The notes beneath the pieces are model-generated. The model did no database searches, was not told the origin of the DNA, and saw nothing but the letters and a program-made list of their open reading frames with translations. A stretch of 64,000 bases of DNA from Ignavibacteriota bacterium. Its GTDB lineage: Bacteria > Bacteroidota > Ignavibacteria > UBA10030. The position numbers and the translations under genes were made by a program. Positions 9,993 through 20,004 of this stretch are shown here, piece by piece (within the stretch, counting starts at the first letter, position 1; every line of letters begins with the position of its first letter). The stretch covers positions 35,976-99,975 of the forward strand of contig PMZI01000010.1 of NCBI GenBank assembly GCA_003170475.1, written 5' to 3'.

Positions 9993-9993
9993 T

Positions 9994-10449
9994 CTAAGTT
10001 GCCTGTTCCTTCCCTCCGGTCCGGGCGATGAAGAGAAACGCATCACGAACGAAATCGGCGGCGTTCGCCTCGAATGCCGGAGGAAGCCCCTTCTTCAAGG
10101 TTTCGTACGGCACCGGACTTCCACCGGCGGAGATCGTCATATTTGGATTGATGATAATGGCGCGGGCAGCACCGGCGCACTTCATCATCACACTTGCTTT
10201 AATATTCGGGAAATTGGCTTCGATCACCGGATCGACGCGAACAGGAATCTTCATGATCTTCATCGTTTCCCACGAATCGGCCTCTGCGTCAATGTTCTGT
10301 GTCTTCAAGTACGCGAGGCTCTCCTGAACGCATCGGCGTGCCAGGTCTGCTACCTCAGAGGCTACAAGAAGGAATTTATCACGGTCTGCGGCGAACTTAC
10401 TCCACTCTTTCACGGTGTTGGCGAGAATGGCTTTGGAGGCTTCGTTCAT
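9994..10449 (-). CDS. Hypothetical protein
   Basis: 151-aa ORF, no clear overlapping competitor; family not recognised. Confidence 0.7.
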   Translation of the reverse strand: MNEASKAILANTVKEWSKFAADRDKFLLVASEVADLARRCVQESLAYLKTQNIDAEADSWETMKIMKIPVRVDPVIEANFPNIKASVMMKCAGAARAIIINPNMTISAGGSPVPYETLKKGLPPAFEANAADFVRDAFLFIARTGGKEQAT

Positions 10450-10609
10450 ACAATCCTCTCAATGATTTTGGTCTGGGGTTGCCTGCTTTGTTGCAGTGTC
10501 AAAAGGAAGTGCTGATCACCATTTCGAATCTAATATACGGCTTCGGCATGCTCCATGCAAGAGAGCAGCACCTTGCATCCATTGCATTCGTTTGGTACTT
10601 TAGGCCACC

Positions 10610-10942
10610 ATGCGTCATTTGATTCCCACCCTGTTGATCCTTTTCCTTTCCCTCGTGCTGGCGTGCGGTTGCGCAAAGCGAAAAGAGAACCTCACCGCCG
10701 AGGATGAGAAGCTCGTACCGGTTTACACGGAACTTCTCATGGTGAGCGAAGAGTACAAAGCTTCGGCTTCGCAACCGGACACCGCAGCCTATCGGCGGGT
10801 CGTTGACTCGCTCCTGTCGAAGCACGGACTGACGCGGGAGTTGTTTTTGCTGCAGCTGAAGGTGCTCGCTCAGTCCCCCCCTGTGTATCAGCAATTTGCC
10901 GAGAAGGTGCGCAAAGATCTCGAGCATAGAAAACCCAAGTAG
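10610..10942 (+). CDS. Putative lipoprotein
   Basis: Signal peptide with lipobox-like LVLACGC; charged C-terminal part. Confidence 0.75.
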   Translation: MRHLIPTLLILFLSLVLACGCAKRKENLTAEDEKLVPVYTELLMVSEEYKASASQPDTAAYRRVVDSLLSKHGLTRELFLLQLKVLAQSPPVYQQFAEKVRKDLEHRKPK

Positions 10943-10977
10943 CCACCCTGATCATCACCACCTGAGGAGTACGCGGT

Positions 10978-12471
10978 ATGCGAAAGAATTCCGTTCGGTT
11001 TCTCCTTCTGTGTGCACTTGTCCCCTGGGTTCTTTCTGCCCAGGACGGATTCAAAGCCGTTCAGAGCCAGGTCGTTGAACACACATTGAAGAATGGACTC
11101 AAGTTTCTCATCCTTCCACGACACGACGCGCCCGTGGTCTCTTTTCACACCTACGTCAATGTCGGCGCCGTGAACGAGAGTCGCGGGATCACGGGCCTCG
11201 CGCACATTTTCGAGCACCTGGCCTTCAAGGGAACGACCGACATCGGTACAAAAGACTACAAGCAAGAAAAAGTCGCCCTCGAGGCACTGGACAAATCCTG
11301 GACCGCATGGAGAGCCGAAGAGGTCAAGGGAGCGTTCGTCGACTCGACGAAATTGAAACAACTCCGCGATGCATTCGAGAAATCTCAGGATGCTGCATCC
11401 GCTCTCGTGGAGAACGGGGAATTCGACAAGGCCATCGAGGAACAAGGGGGAGTCGGCCTGAACGCGAGCACGGGAGCAGACGCGACCCAATACTTCCTCA
11501 GCCTGCCATCGAACAAACTCGAGCTCTGGTTCTCCCTTGAATCGGCCCGATTCCTCGACCCGGTCATCCGCGACTTCTACAAAGAGAAAGAAGTCGTCAT
11601 GGAAGAACGTAGAATGCGGACGGAGAGCAATTCCATCGGCAAACTGGTCGAAGAGTTCCTTGCCGTGGCATACAAGTCGCATCCCTACAAGGAGCCCGTG
11701 ATCGGGCACATCTCGGACCTGGAAGGCATCACGCACGATGAAGCAGCGGCCTTCTTCAAGAAATACTACGTGCCTTCTAACATGGTCATCGGCATCGTGG
11801 GGGACGTCGATCCCAAGGAAACGATCAGGCTTGCGGAAATGTACTTTGGCAGAATTCCTGCAGGTCCGGCGCCTCCCGGAGTCCGCACGGTCGAACCGGA
11901 GCAGAAGAGCGAACGGAGCGTAGTCCTGAGGGAAGAATCACAGCGTATCTTGCTCGTCGGATATAAAAAGGGATCCGTCAATCATCCTGATGCCGCAGTC
12001 TACGAAGTGATCTCAGACATTTTGAGCTCCGGCCGCACGTCGAGACTCTATAAGTCACTCATCCGAGATAAGAAGCTCGCGATCCAGGCACAGGGATTCT
12101 CAGGCTTCCCCGGTGAGAAATATCCGAATCTCTTCGCGTTTTTCGCCGTGCCTGCACAAGGCAAAACAAATGAGGAGTGCCTCGCTGCCATCGATGAAGA
12201 GATCGCCAGGCTGAAAAAAGATGCCGTCGGTGACGAAGAGCTGAAGGCAGTGAAGAACCGTGCTCGCGCAGACCTCATCCGCGGGTTAAGCTCCGATGCC
12301 GGAATGGCCGATCAGTTGACGTTCTTTCAGGCGATAACGGGGGATTGGCGCAATCTCTTCAAACAGCTTGATAAGATCAACGCGGTGACCGTCGCGGACA
12401 TCCAACGTGTTGCGAACACCGTGTTCGTGAACTCGAATCGTACCATCGGCACACTTGAACCGGTGAAATAA
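10978..12471 (+). CDS. M16 family metallopeptidase (catalytic HxxEH subunit)
   Basis: GLAHIFEHLAFKGT zinc motif; signal peptide. Confidence 0.93.
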   Translation: MRKNSVRFLLLCALVPWVLSAQDGFKAVQSQVVEHTLKNGLKFLILPRHDAPVVSFHTYVNVGAVNESRGITGLAHIFEHLAFKGTTDIGTKDYKQEKVALEALDKSWTAWRAEEVKGAFVDSTKLKQLRDAFEKSQDAASALVENGEFDKAIEEQGGVGLNASTGADATQYFLSLPSNKLELWFSLESARFLDPVIRDFYKEKEVVMEERRMRTESNSIGKLVEEFLAVAYKSHPYKEPVIGHISDLEGITHDEAAAFFKKYYVPSNMVIGIVGDVDPKETIRLAEMYFGRIPAGPAPPGVRTVEPEQKSERSVVLREESQRILLVGYKKGSVNHPDAAVYEVISDILSSGRTSRLYKSLIRDKKLAIQAQGFSGFPGEKYPNLFAFFAVPAQGKTNEECLAAIDEEIARLKKDAVGDEELKAVKNRARADLIRGLSSDAGMADQLTFFQAITGDWRNLFKQLDKINAVTVADIQRVANTVFVNSNRTIGTLEPVK

Positions 12472-12477
12472 GGAGAG

Positions 12478-14616
12478 ATGGCCATGAAAACTTATCGCGT
12501 GTTGACGATTGCTCTCCTGACGTTCGGATTCGTGTTCATCGGTTCGGGACAGACTGGTTCGAAACCGCTCCAGTACAAGAAACTGAAATATCCCCCGCTG
12601 CGTCAGGTTCAGATTCCAGAACCTTTGCGGTTTCAACTGAGCAACGGAATGATCGTGTATCTTCTTGAAGACCACACGCTTCCTCTGATCGAAGGATCGG
12701 TACTTGTCCGGACGGGGTCACAGTACGAGCCTGCAGACAAGATCGGCCTCGGGTCGCTCACCGGCCAGGTCATGCGAACCGGAGGCACGACCACAAAGAC
12801 GGGGGACGAAATCGACGAAATACTGGAGAAAGTCGGCGCATCCGTCGAGACATACATTGGCATCACCTCCGGTGGCGCCCGACTTTCTGTCCTCAAGGAA
12901 GACATCGATACGGGGCTCAGCGTTCTGGCGGATCTGCTTCGAAACCCGGCATTTCGTGACGACAAAATCGAGCTCGCGAAAATCGCAGCCCGATCGGCGA
13001 TCTCCCGGCGCAATGATCAAGTGATGTCGCTTGCAGGAAGAGAGTTCAGAAAGCTCATCTATGGTCCGAATGATCCCTTTGCCCGCATGACAGAATATGA
13101 GACGATTGAAAACATCGACAAAAAGGATCTCGTTGAGTTCCACAAGAAATTCTATGCTCCGAACAATATCATGCTGGCCCTTTGGGGCGATTTCACCGCC
13201 GATGAAATGAAGGCCAAGGTCGAAAAGGTATTTGGCGGCTGGGAGCGCAGGGAGGTCAGCCTTCCGACTGTTCCGGAGCCAACGTTGGCATCCGAGAGAA
13301 GCATCAACTTCATTCCAAAGGACGACGTGAATCAGTCCACCATTGTTCTCGGACATCTGGGAGGCGTGCTGCGCGATCCGGAGAGCGGACCGCTGAACGT
13401 TGCCGATCAGGCATTTGGAGGTGCCCAGGCATCACGTCTCTTTAAGAAGGTGAGATCTGAGCAGGGGCTCGCCTATTCGGTCGAGAGCAATTGGGGGGAG
13501 GGATACAATCGGGCGGGAGTCTTTCAGATCAACGGCTCGACGAAGTCAGGATCAACCGTTAAGATGGTGCGGTCCCTCACCATGGAGTTTGAAAATTTCG
13601 TGAAGAACGGCATCTCTGATGATGAGTTGAAATACGCCAAGGACTCGTATCTCAATTCGTACGTCTTCCGATTTGACACAAAGGGAAAGATCATCAACGA
13701 ACTGATGACGCTGGAGTACGCCGGATATCCGAAGGACTTCATACAACAGCAGCAAAAAGATATTCAAAATGCCACGAAGCAAAGTATCAACGACGCAGTG
13801 AAGAAGCGATGGAAGCCTGAATCCCTGACCCTCATGGTCGTTGGCAAAGAATCGGATTTCGATAAGCCGATGAGTTCATTGGGGATGAAGGTTCGCACGA
13901 TTGATATCACGATCCCCGCCCCGCCGGAAAAATTGCCTGACCCGACACCGGAGACAATAGCAAAAGGGAAAGAGATCGTGAAGAAGACCCTGACGGCGAT
14001 CGGCGGGCCGGCGCTACTGGCGATCAAGGACATCACGCTTGTGGGAAAGCAAATGCAGGTCACCGCGATGGGTGAGTATTCCATGGATGCCGAGATGAAA
14101 ATCGTCCGACCGAACAAGATGATCGTTCAGATGAAGGCTCCTATGGGCGACATGACCATGGTCTTCAACGGCAGCAATGCGTGGGTGAAGAGCCAGAATG
14201 GGACTCAAGATCTGCCCGGATCGCAACGGGAGGAAATGTTGCAGCAGGCGTACGGTGACGTCCATTACATCCTCCAGAACGCGGACAGAGGCGATTACGT
14301 CATTCAGTATCTCAAGGACGATGCTATTGACGGAAACGCGATGGCTGTCATCCTCGTTCGCCACACACCAACAAAATTCAACGTGCAGTTGTTCATCAAT
14401 TCGAAGACCGGCCTTGTGATGAAGAAGGTCACCACACAAACTGGCGAGAAAGGGCCGGTGACCGTCGAGGAGGTGTATTCAGACTATCGCGTTGCAGACG
14501 GCGTCCAGTTTCCGTTCAAGACTGTCGCAACCAGCGATGGCAAGAAATCTTCGGAACTGACATTGACCTCCGTCAAGCTGAACACGGGCATCAAGGAGGA
14601 CGAGTTCAAGAAATAG
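12478..14616 (+). CDS. M16 family protein lacking HxxEH, with fused C-terminal lipoprotein-sorting-like domain
   Basis: M16 fold motifs (GLAYSV, SRLFKKVRSEQ), no HxxEH; C-terminal LTAIGGPALLAIKDITLVGKQMQVTAMGEYSMDAEMKIVRPNKMIVQM... region. Confidence 0.85.
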   Translation: MAMKTYRVLTIALLTFGFVFIGSGQTGSKPLQYKKLKYPPLRQVQIPEPLRFQLSNGMIVYLLEDHTLPLIEGSVLVRTGSQYEPADKIGLGSLTGQVMRTGGTTTKTGDEIDEILEKVGASVETYIGITSGGARLSVLKEDIDTGLSVLADLLRNPAFRDDKIELAKIAARSAISRRNDQVMSLAGREFRKLIYGPNDPFARMTEYETIENIDKKDLVEFHKKFYAPNNIMLALWGDFTADEMKAKVEKVFGGWERREVSLPTVPEPTLASERSINFIPKDDVNQSTIVLGHLGGVLRDPESGPLNVADQAFGGAQASRLFKKVRSEQGLAYSVESNWGEGYNRAGVFQINGSTKSGSTVKMVRSLTMEFENFVKNGISDDELKYAKDSYLNSYVFRFDTKGKIINELMTLEYAGYPKDFIQQQQKDIQNATKQSINDAVKKRWKPESLTLMVVGKESDFDKPMSSLGMKVRTIDITIPAPPEKLPDPTPETIAKGKEIVKKTLTAIGGPALLAIKDITLVGKQMQVTAMGEYSMDAEMKIVRPNKMIVQMKAPMGDMTMVFNGSNAWVKSQNGTQDLPGSQREEMLQQAYGDVHYILQNADRGDYVIQYLKDDAIDGNAMAVILVRHTPTKFNVQLFINSKTGLVMKKVTTQTGEKGPVTVEEVYSDYRVADGVQFPFKTVATSDGKKSSELTLTSVKLNTGIKEDEFKK

Positions 14617-14649
14617 ACGCGGACCTTGCTCTCGAGCACAGAGAAACAA

Positions 14650-14684
14650 AAGAACCTCCAGAGGTCATTCTTCTGGAGGTTCTT
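14650..14684. terminator. Bidirectional terminator between M16 gene and histidine kinase
   Basis: AAGAACCTCCAGA-N9-TCTGGAGGTTCTT perfect 13-bp stem between convergent genes. Confidence 0.85.
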
Positions 14685-14723
14685 CATTTCTTTCAGGAAC
14701 CGCCGCGCCCGCGGCGAGGATGT

Positions 14724-16547
14724 TCAGGTTCCTCGTTTTACCGAGAACCGGAATGTACTACCCTTCCCCACCACACTTTCGACCCAGATCCTGCCACCAT
14801 GCGCTTTGATGATTTCCCGGCAAATCCAGAGACCGAGACCGGTTCCCTTGATCTTCCCAGCCTCACCCGTGTCGACTCGGGCATATTTCTGGAAAAGCCT
14901 TCCCAGGTATTCGGGCGGGACACCGAGCCCACGATCGCTCACGGAGAACAACACTTCGTCCGACTGCTGTTCGTGCTGGCTAACCACGACAGTAATATCT
15001 CCGCCAGCCGGAGAGTACTTCACCGCATTCGAGATGAGATTCTGAAGAACCTGGCGGAGTTTGTTTTGGTCGCCTCGGACATAGGAGCAGCTGACTTCGA
15101 TGGAGGAGGTGAACGTGTGGCGCGCGGAGATTTTCACCATCGAGACCGCTTCCTGGATGATCGTCTCGACGTTCACAATGGTAAATTGGTAATTCAGCTG
15201 ACCGGACTCGATTTTTGCTATCGAAAGAGTGTCCTCGGCGAGCAGGCTGAGACGACCGGCCTGGTCGACGATGATACTCAGGTATTCTTTCAGACGATCG
15301 GCGCTGACTTCTTTTCTGAGAAGCGATTTCGCGGCCAGCATGATCGTTGAAAGCGGCGTCCGGAAATCATGAGAGACAATGCCGACAAAATCCGTTTTCA
15401 GCCTGTCCAGTTCCACCAACCGTTCATTGGTGTGCTTGATTTCGTCGAAGAGACGTGCATTTCGCACGGCACTGCCGATCTGATCGCACAGTGTCTCCAG
15501 CACCAGCACATCGGTGTCGTCAAACGCATAGAGCTTGGTATCTTCAACATTCAGGACGCCGACTACCTGATTATCGGATATAATGGGAAGAGCGAGCTCG
15601 GAATTCGTATTGTGATATTGATGTGAAAGAAATCTGGAATCAAGGCTGACGTCGTTGGCGAGGACATATTGCCCATGCTCTGCAACCCAGCCGATGATGC
15701 CTTCGCCGACTCTCTGTCGATAGCCGTGAGGCAGGAAGTCGATGTAGTTTCCGGAATGCGCAGACAGAACCAGATCTTGCTCTTCGACACTCTGCAGAAA
15801 GATGGTCACGTCAAAATACTGGAAATTCTTCTGGATCGCTTCCGCTGCCGAGGAAAGGAGTTCGTCAATGTTCAACGTCGACGTGAGCTTCCGTGCAACT
15901 TGATTTACCAAACTGATCTGAGCGACCCTTTTCTGCGCCCGCTCCATCAAGCTTGTGTGCCGCAGAGCGATCGCCATCTGGAGACTCAGAAGCTGAGCAA
16001 GCCAGATATCGGGGTCGATGAACGCACCGGGTTTCGACGATCCGAACACCAGTGCACCGATCATGTCCTCGTGAGTATGGATCGGGACAATGATGAGAGA
16101 GCGGATCCCCAGATCCTTCAGCTTGCCTTCGAGTGACGGATGGAATGCCGGCGCCGAGTCAATATCCACCATGATGCCCGCATTGTTCTGGATAGACCAG
16201 CCGGGCATGCCGACATCAACAGAGAAGTGCTTGTGTTCGAGCTCAATGGCATCCATCAGCGGCGAAAGAGTGCTGATGACATAGTGGGTCTTGTTGTGAC
16301 TCAGCAGGCCTGCAAATGCGCATTCCCCTTCGATCAACCGTTTGAGGTTGTCTTTTAAAATACGAATGATCTCCTCACGAGATCGTGATGCATCAACCTT
16401 CAGCGAGAGCTCAGAAAGTATGTTCACTCTTGAGCTAAACTCGTGCGCTTCCATCAAGCGCAACCTCATTTCCTCTGGAGAGAGAAAATCGAGGTTTTCA
16501 GGAGGCTGCCATTCTGGAGACATAGCTTGTTTGGGAGTCGATTTCAC
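14724..16547 (-). CDS. Cytoplasmic GAF-domain sensor histidine kinase
   Basis: HisKA FVGIVSHDFRTPLSTIM, HATPase VLQNLISNAVKYSP / DRGLGVPP / GTGLGLWICREII; two N-terminal GAF-like domains. Confidence 0.92.
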   Translation of the reverse strand: MKSTPKQAMSPEWQPPENLDFLSPEEMRLRLMEAHEFSSRVNILSELSLKVDASRSREEIIRILKDNLKRLIEGECAFAGLLSHNKTHYVISTLSPLMDAIELEHKHFSVDVGMPGWSIQNNAGIMVDIDSAPAFHPSLEGKLKDLGIRSLIIVPIHTHEDMIGALVFGSSKPGAFIDPDIWLAQLLSLQMAIALRHTSLMERAQKRVAQISLVNQVARKLTSTLNIDELLSSAAEAIQKNFQYFDVTIFLQSVEEQDLVLSAHSGNYIDFLPHGYRQRVGEGIIGWVAEHGQYVLANDVSLDSRFLSHQYHNTNSELALPIISDNQVVGVLNVEDTKLYAFDDTDVLVLETLCDQIGSAVRNARLFDEIKHTNERLVELDRLKTDFVGIVSHDFRTPLSTIMLAAKSLLRKEVSADRLKEYLSIIVDQAGRLSLLAEDTLSIAKIESGQLNYQFTIVNVETIIQEAVSMVKISARHTFTSSIEVSCSYVRGDQNKLRQVLQNLISNAVKYSPAGGDITVVVSQHEQQSDEVLFSVSDRGLGVPPEYLGRLFQKYARVDTGEAGKIKGTGLGLWICREIIKAHGGRIWVESVVGKGSTFRFSVKRGT

Positions 16548-16570
16548 AGTGCCTGTTGTGACCTTACCAC

Positions 16571-17170
16571 CTATGACTTATGAACGGATGTCGTCCGTTC
16601 TTTGTTTTCGATGCCGCGGGCAACGGACCAATCCTTCGCCAACATGCCATAGACGACGTGGTCCACATAGTGATCATACAGCCATTCTGCCTCACGAAGA
16701 AGCCCTTCAGCTTTGAACCCAAGACGTTCAGGAATACCTCGGCTTTTGAGGTTTCCTTCGGCACAACGAATTTCAATTCGATTCAGCTTCCATTCTTCGA
16801 ACGCATATTCCACCAGCGCCCGACATGCTTTCGTCATGATTCCCTTGCCCTGAAATCGCCCATCAAGCCAGTACCCGATGCACGTCGAACGATTTGCCCA
16901 TTCCAAATGGTGGTAGCCGATGATACCAACTATTTGGCCATGATGCCATATCGCTGTCTGAAAACCCTGGTTCGAAGACAGCTGATGCATCGTTGACTCG
17001 ACGAAAACGATCATTTCGTCGATGGTGCGGGTCAGATCCAGCCAAGGGAGCCATTCTCGAAGATATGGCCTGTTGATGTCGACGAGCAGCAGCAGATCCT
17101 CTGCCTCGCGCAACTCCAGGCTCTTGAGAAACAGTCCCTCCTCAATCGCGATTTTTACCATTCCTCCCAT
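16571..17170 (-). CDS. GNAT acetyltransferase, RimJ/RimL-like
   Basis: HLEWANRSTCIGYWLDGRFQGKGIMTKACRALVEYAFEEWKLNRIEIRCAEGN. Confidence 0.9.
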   Translation of the reverse strand: MGGMVKIAIEEGLFLKSLELREAEDLLLLVDINRPYLREWLPWLDLTRTIDEMIVFVESTMHQLSSNQGFQTAIWHHGQIVGIIGYHHLEWANRSTCIGYWLDGRFQGKGIMTKACRALVEYAFEEWKLNRIEIRCAEGNLKSRGIPERLGFKAEGLLREAEWLYDHYVDHVVYGMLAKDWSVARGIENKERTTSVHKS

Positions 17171-17655
17171 TATTCGTCAGCCATGACGTCGAATCGTACA
17201 ATTTCAAATCCCTGTTTCGCATCAAGCATTGAATAAATCACTCCGGTAAATACTACCCCCAAGCCGAGGAGAAACGCGATGATGATGGCAGAATCGGACT
17301 GAAATCCATGGATCAGAAAGCTGAATCCTATGAGCAAGGAAGTAACGATGAAAAGGGCGATGGCTCCGGTATAGCAGATCACCGCGTTCCTCACGAGTCC
17401 CGCACGGTGCATCAGATGTCCAATCTGACGTGACAGGCTTTCGAGCCGAAGCGTTTCTTCAAAATTCTTCTCTCCCGCCTTCTTGAAGAGTTTGCGTTTT
17501 TCTTCGTTGAGAACGCGAATCCTGTTGAGAACGGTTGAATACTTATTACTCGTGGCAAGTAGCAGGAGTCCGCAGGCGTTGATCATGACCGCGGGGGCCA
17601 AAATCAGTTGAATAATCTGGATGACGGAAAATCCATCTCCAAGTCCTTGGTTCAT
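17170..17655 (-). CDS. DUF2721-like membrane protein
   Basis: IQIIQLILAPAVMINACGLLLLATSNKYSTVLNRIRVL and TM segments. Confidence 0.75.
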   Translation of the reverse strand: MNQGLGDGFSVIQIIQLILAPAVMINACGLLLLATSNKYSTVLNRIRVLNEEKRKLFKKAGEKNFEETLRLESLSRQIGHLMHRAGLVRNAVICYTGAIALFIVTSLLIGFSFLIHGFQSDSAIIIAFLLGLGVVFTGVIYSMLDAKQGFEIVRFDVMADE

Positions 17656-17658
17656 AGA

Positions 17659-18681
17659 TTATCCCTTCAAGTTCATCGATGAGCCGGACCGCGTTACCTC
17701 TCCAATGACAAACGGCCGTTCGCGTTTTCTACGGAGCAACGCCTGTATCTTCGCCGCGTGTTTCGGCGAAACTATCATGATCAAACCAACACCAAGGTTG
17801 AACGTGCGGCGCATGTCTGCTTCCGGGACATTGCCCGTCCCCTGGATCAAGTCAAAGAGAAAAGGACGCTTCCAGGCCTGCCAGTCAATGTCCAGCATAA
17901 GCCCCTTTGGCACAACACGCATCGTGTTTCCTTCGATTCCCCCACCGGTAATATGGGCCATCCCTTTGATGTCAAATACCGAAAGAAGAGGATAAACGGC
18001 CTTGAAATACGAACGATGGACAGCCAACAATGCGTCCCCCAGAGTCCCTTTCAATTCTACAAACTGGTGGTCCAGTCGGTATTTTCCCAGAAGAACGGTC
18101 CGGGCCAACGAATACCCGTTCGTGTGCAAACCCGTTGATGGCAAAGCAATAAGTACGTCACCCTTCTTTATATGTTGGCCGCGGATCACCCGACGTTCAT
18201 CCACAACACCAACAATTGTGCCAGCGATGTCGTACTCCCCTTCTGAATAAAACCCCGGCATTTCGGCAGTTTCACCACCAATGATCGAGCAACCATTCTG
18301 CTTGCATGCTGTAACGAAGCCATCGATGACCTGCGAGGCAACGACGGGTAAAAGTTTCCCCGTGGCAAAATAGTCGAGGAAATAGAGAGGCTTTGCCCCG
18401 CAAACGAGAATATCATTTACGCAATGGTTCACCAGATCCTGTCCCACCGTGTGGTGGCGGTTCATTGCGAACGCGATCTTGAGCTTCGTTCCAACCCCGT
18501 CAACACTTGAGACCAGTACGGGTCTTCGAATACCTTGGAAGTCTGCTCTATAGAACGCACCGAAGGCGCCGATGTCCGTGAGGACATTGGGAGTGAACGA
18601 TGAACGGACGCGCCCCTTGATCCGGCGCACCAGATCTTCGCCAGCTTCAATATCAACGCCCGCTTGTTTGTAGGTTTTCAT
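17659..18681 (-). CDS. purM: Phosphoribosylformylglycinamidine cyclo-ligase
   Basis: MKTYKQAGVDIEAGEDLV..., VSSVDGVGTKLKIAF, GGETAEMPGFY, AHITGGGIEGN; start re-set. Confidence 0.95.
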   Translation of the reverse strand: MKTYKQAGVDIEAGEDLVRRIKGRVRSSFTPNVLTDIGAFGAFYRADFQGIRRPVLVSSVDGVGTKLKIAFAMNRHHTVGQDLVNHCVNDILVCGAKPLYFLDYFATGKLLPVVASQVIDGFVTACKQNGCSIIGGETAEMPGFYSEGEYDIAGTIVGVVDERRVIRGQHIKKGDVLIALPSTGLHTNGYSLARTVLLGKYRLDHQFVELKGTLGDALLAVHRSYFKAVYPLLSVFDIKGMAHITGGGIEGNTMRVVPKGLMLDIDWQAWKRPFLFDLIQGTGNVPEADMRRTFNLGVGLIMIVSPKHAAKIQALLRRKRERPFVIGEVTRSGSSMNLKG

Positions 18682-18915
18682 GAGGTTAGTGCAGCAATCC
18701 ATCTCTAAGATACCAGATTTTCGGAAGGTGAACAAGCGCGAACTTGGATGTGGAGTTCCACTTCTGACCTTCCTCGACCAAAAAGATGATCCGCGGCGGA
18801 GAAAACAAGGAGGTGACATGACTCACTCTGGACTCGAACTTGGTTTCTAGCCTTGCGAAAATGGGGGCTCTTGACTATATTAGGCTTTCCGTATCAACGA
18901 CTTGCCTGGAGAGCG

Positions 18916-19587
18916 ATGGCCGAGGCACACCTCATAGGGTCCCACGAGACACTGGAAGTCAGGAAAATCTTCTGCATCGGACGAAACTATGCAGGCCATG
19001 CGAAGGAGATGAAAGCAGATGTCCCCGAAGCCCCCGTTTTTTTCCTCAAACCACCGACAGCCATCATTGCCGACGGCGGCCTGATTCGAATTCCGTCCAT
19101 TTCAAAGGAACTGCACCATGAGGTGGAGATGACAGTCCTGATCGGGCGGGGCGGAAAGGATGTCTCCCGAGGCAATGCCCTCAATCTCGTGGCGGGATAC
19201 GGTATAGGACTTGACATGACGCTGCGGGACGTCCAGAGCGAGGCAAAGAAAAAGGGTCTGCCCTGGACACTAGCAAAAGGCTTTGATACTTCAGCCCCGC
19301 TCTCCTCATTTGTGCCGGCAGATCAGATCGCTGACCCCCATGATCTCAATCTGAAGCTCGACGTCAACGGCATTACCCGGCAGCAATCAAACACGAAGAA
19401 CTTCATTTTCAAAATCGATGAGTTGATTGCCTATATCTCCCAATTCTTCACATTTGAACGGGGAGACATCATTTTCACCGGTACGCCGGAAGGGGTCGCT
19501 CCTGCTACGTCAGGAGATCGGCTTGAAGCTCAGCTTTCTTCCCCCGAGCACACGGTTCTTGCATCTCTCAAAGTGAGTGTTCAATAA
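18916..19587 (+). CDS. Fumarylacetoacetate hydrolase family protein
   Basis: CIGRNYAGHAKEM, HHEVEMTVLIGRGG, IFTGTPEGVAP. Confidence 0.93.
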   Translation: MAEAHLIGSHETLEVRKIFCIGRNYAGHAKEMKADVPEAPVFFLKPPTAIIADGGLIRIPSISKELHHEVEMTVLIGRGGKDVSRGNALNLVAGYGIGLDMTLRDVQSEAKKKGLPWTLAKGFDTSAPLSSFVPADQIADPHDLNLKLDVNGITRQQSNTKNFIFKIDELIAYISQFFTFERGDIIFTGTPEGVAPATSGDRLEAQLSSPEHTVLASLKVSVQ

Positions 19588-19598
19588 GCACACACGAT

Positions 19599-19979
19599 TT
19601 GATGATCAGGGTCAGACAATTTCTGAGGAACTACCGTGTCGCCATCTCGGCGTGGCTTCTCATTATCGTCCTTATCTATGCAGGTCTCTCTTACAGGATT
19701 GACAACAGCGTTGTTGCGCTGAGTGTTCTCGCGGTTGGCATTCTTGGACAGGCTTTCGGAGCCCTTGTGGCATGGATCGGACTTGTTCCTCTGGTCGGAC
19801 CGATGGTGGCGCATTTCCTGTCTCTGCCCTTCATCTGGCTCCTGAACGGGGTCGGCTACCTAGTCTCTGCCGTCGCAATCAGACGAGGCTATTCAAAGGA
19901 TGTGCTCAATTATAGGATCATCACCGTCACGCTCCTTTTCGGGATTACGTTTGGCTATGTCCTTGGAAAGGTTCTCTGA
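19599..19979 (+). CDS. Hypothetical membrane protein
   Basis: 126-aa hydrophobic ORF with several TM helices. Confidence 0.65.
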   Translation: MMIRVRQFLRNYRVAISAWLLIIVLIYAGLSYRIDNSVVALSVLAVGILGQAFGALVAWIGLVPLVGPMVAHFLSLPFIWLLNGVGYLVSAVAIRRGYSKDVLNYRIITVTLLFGITFGYVLGKVL

Positions 19980-20004
19980 TTCCTAACCTCATCTGGAGCA
20001 ATAC

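Noticed and set aside
10888-11736. 282-aa minus ORF opposite the M16 peptidase
   Set aside because: Antisense to a clear M16 catalytic gene; no recognisable domain.
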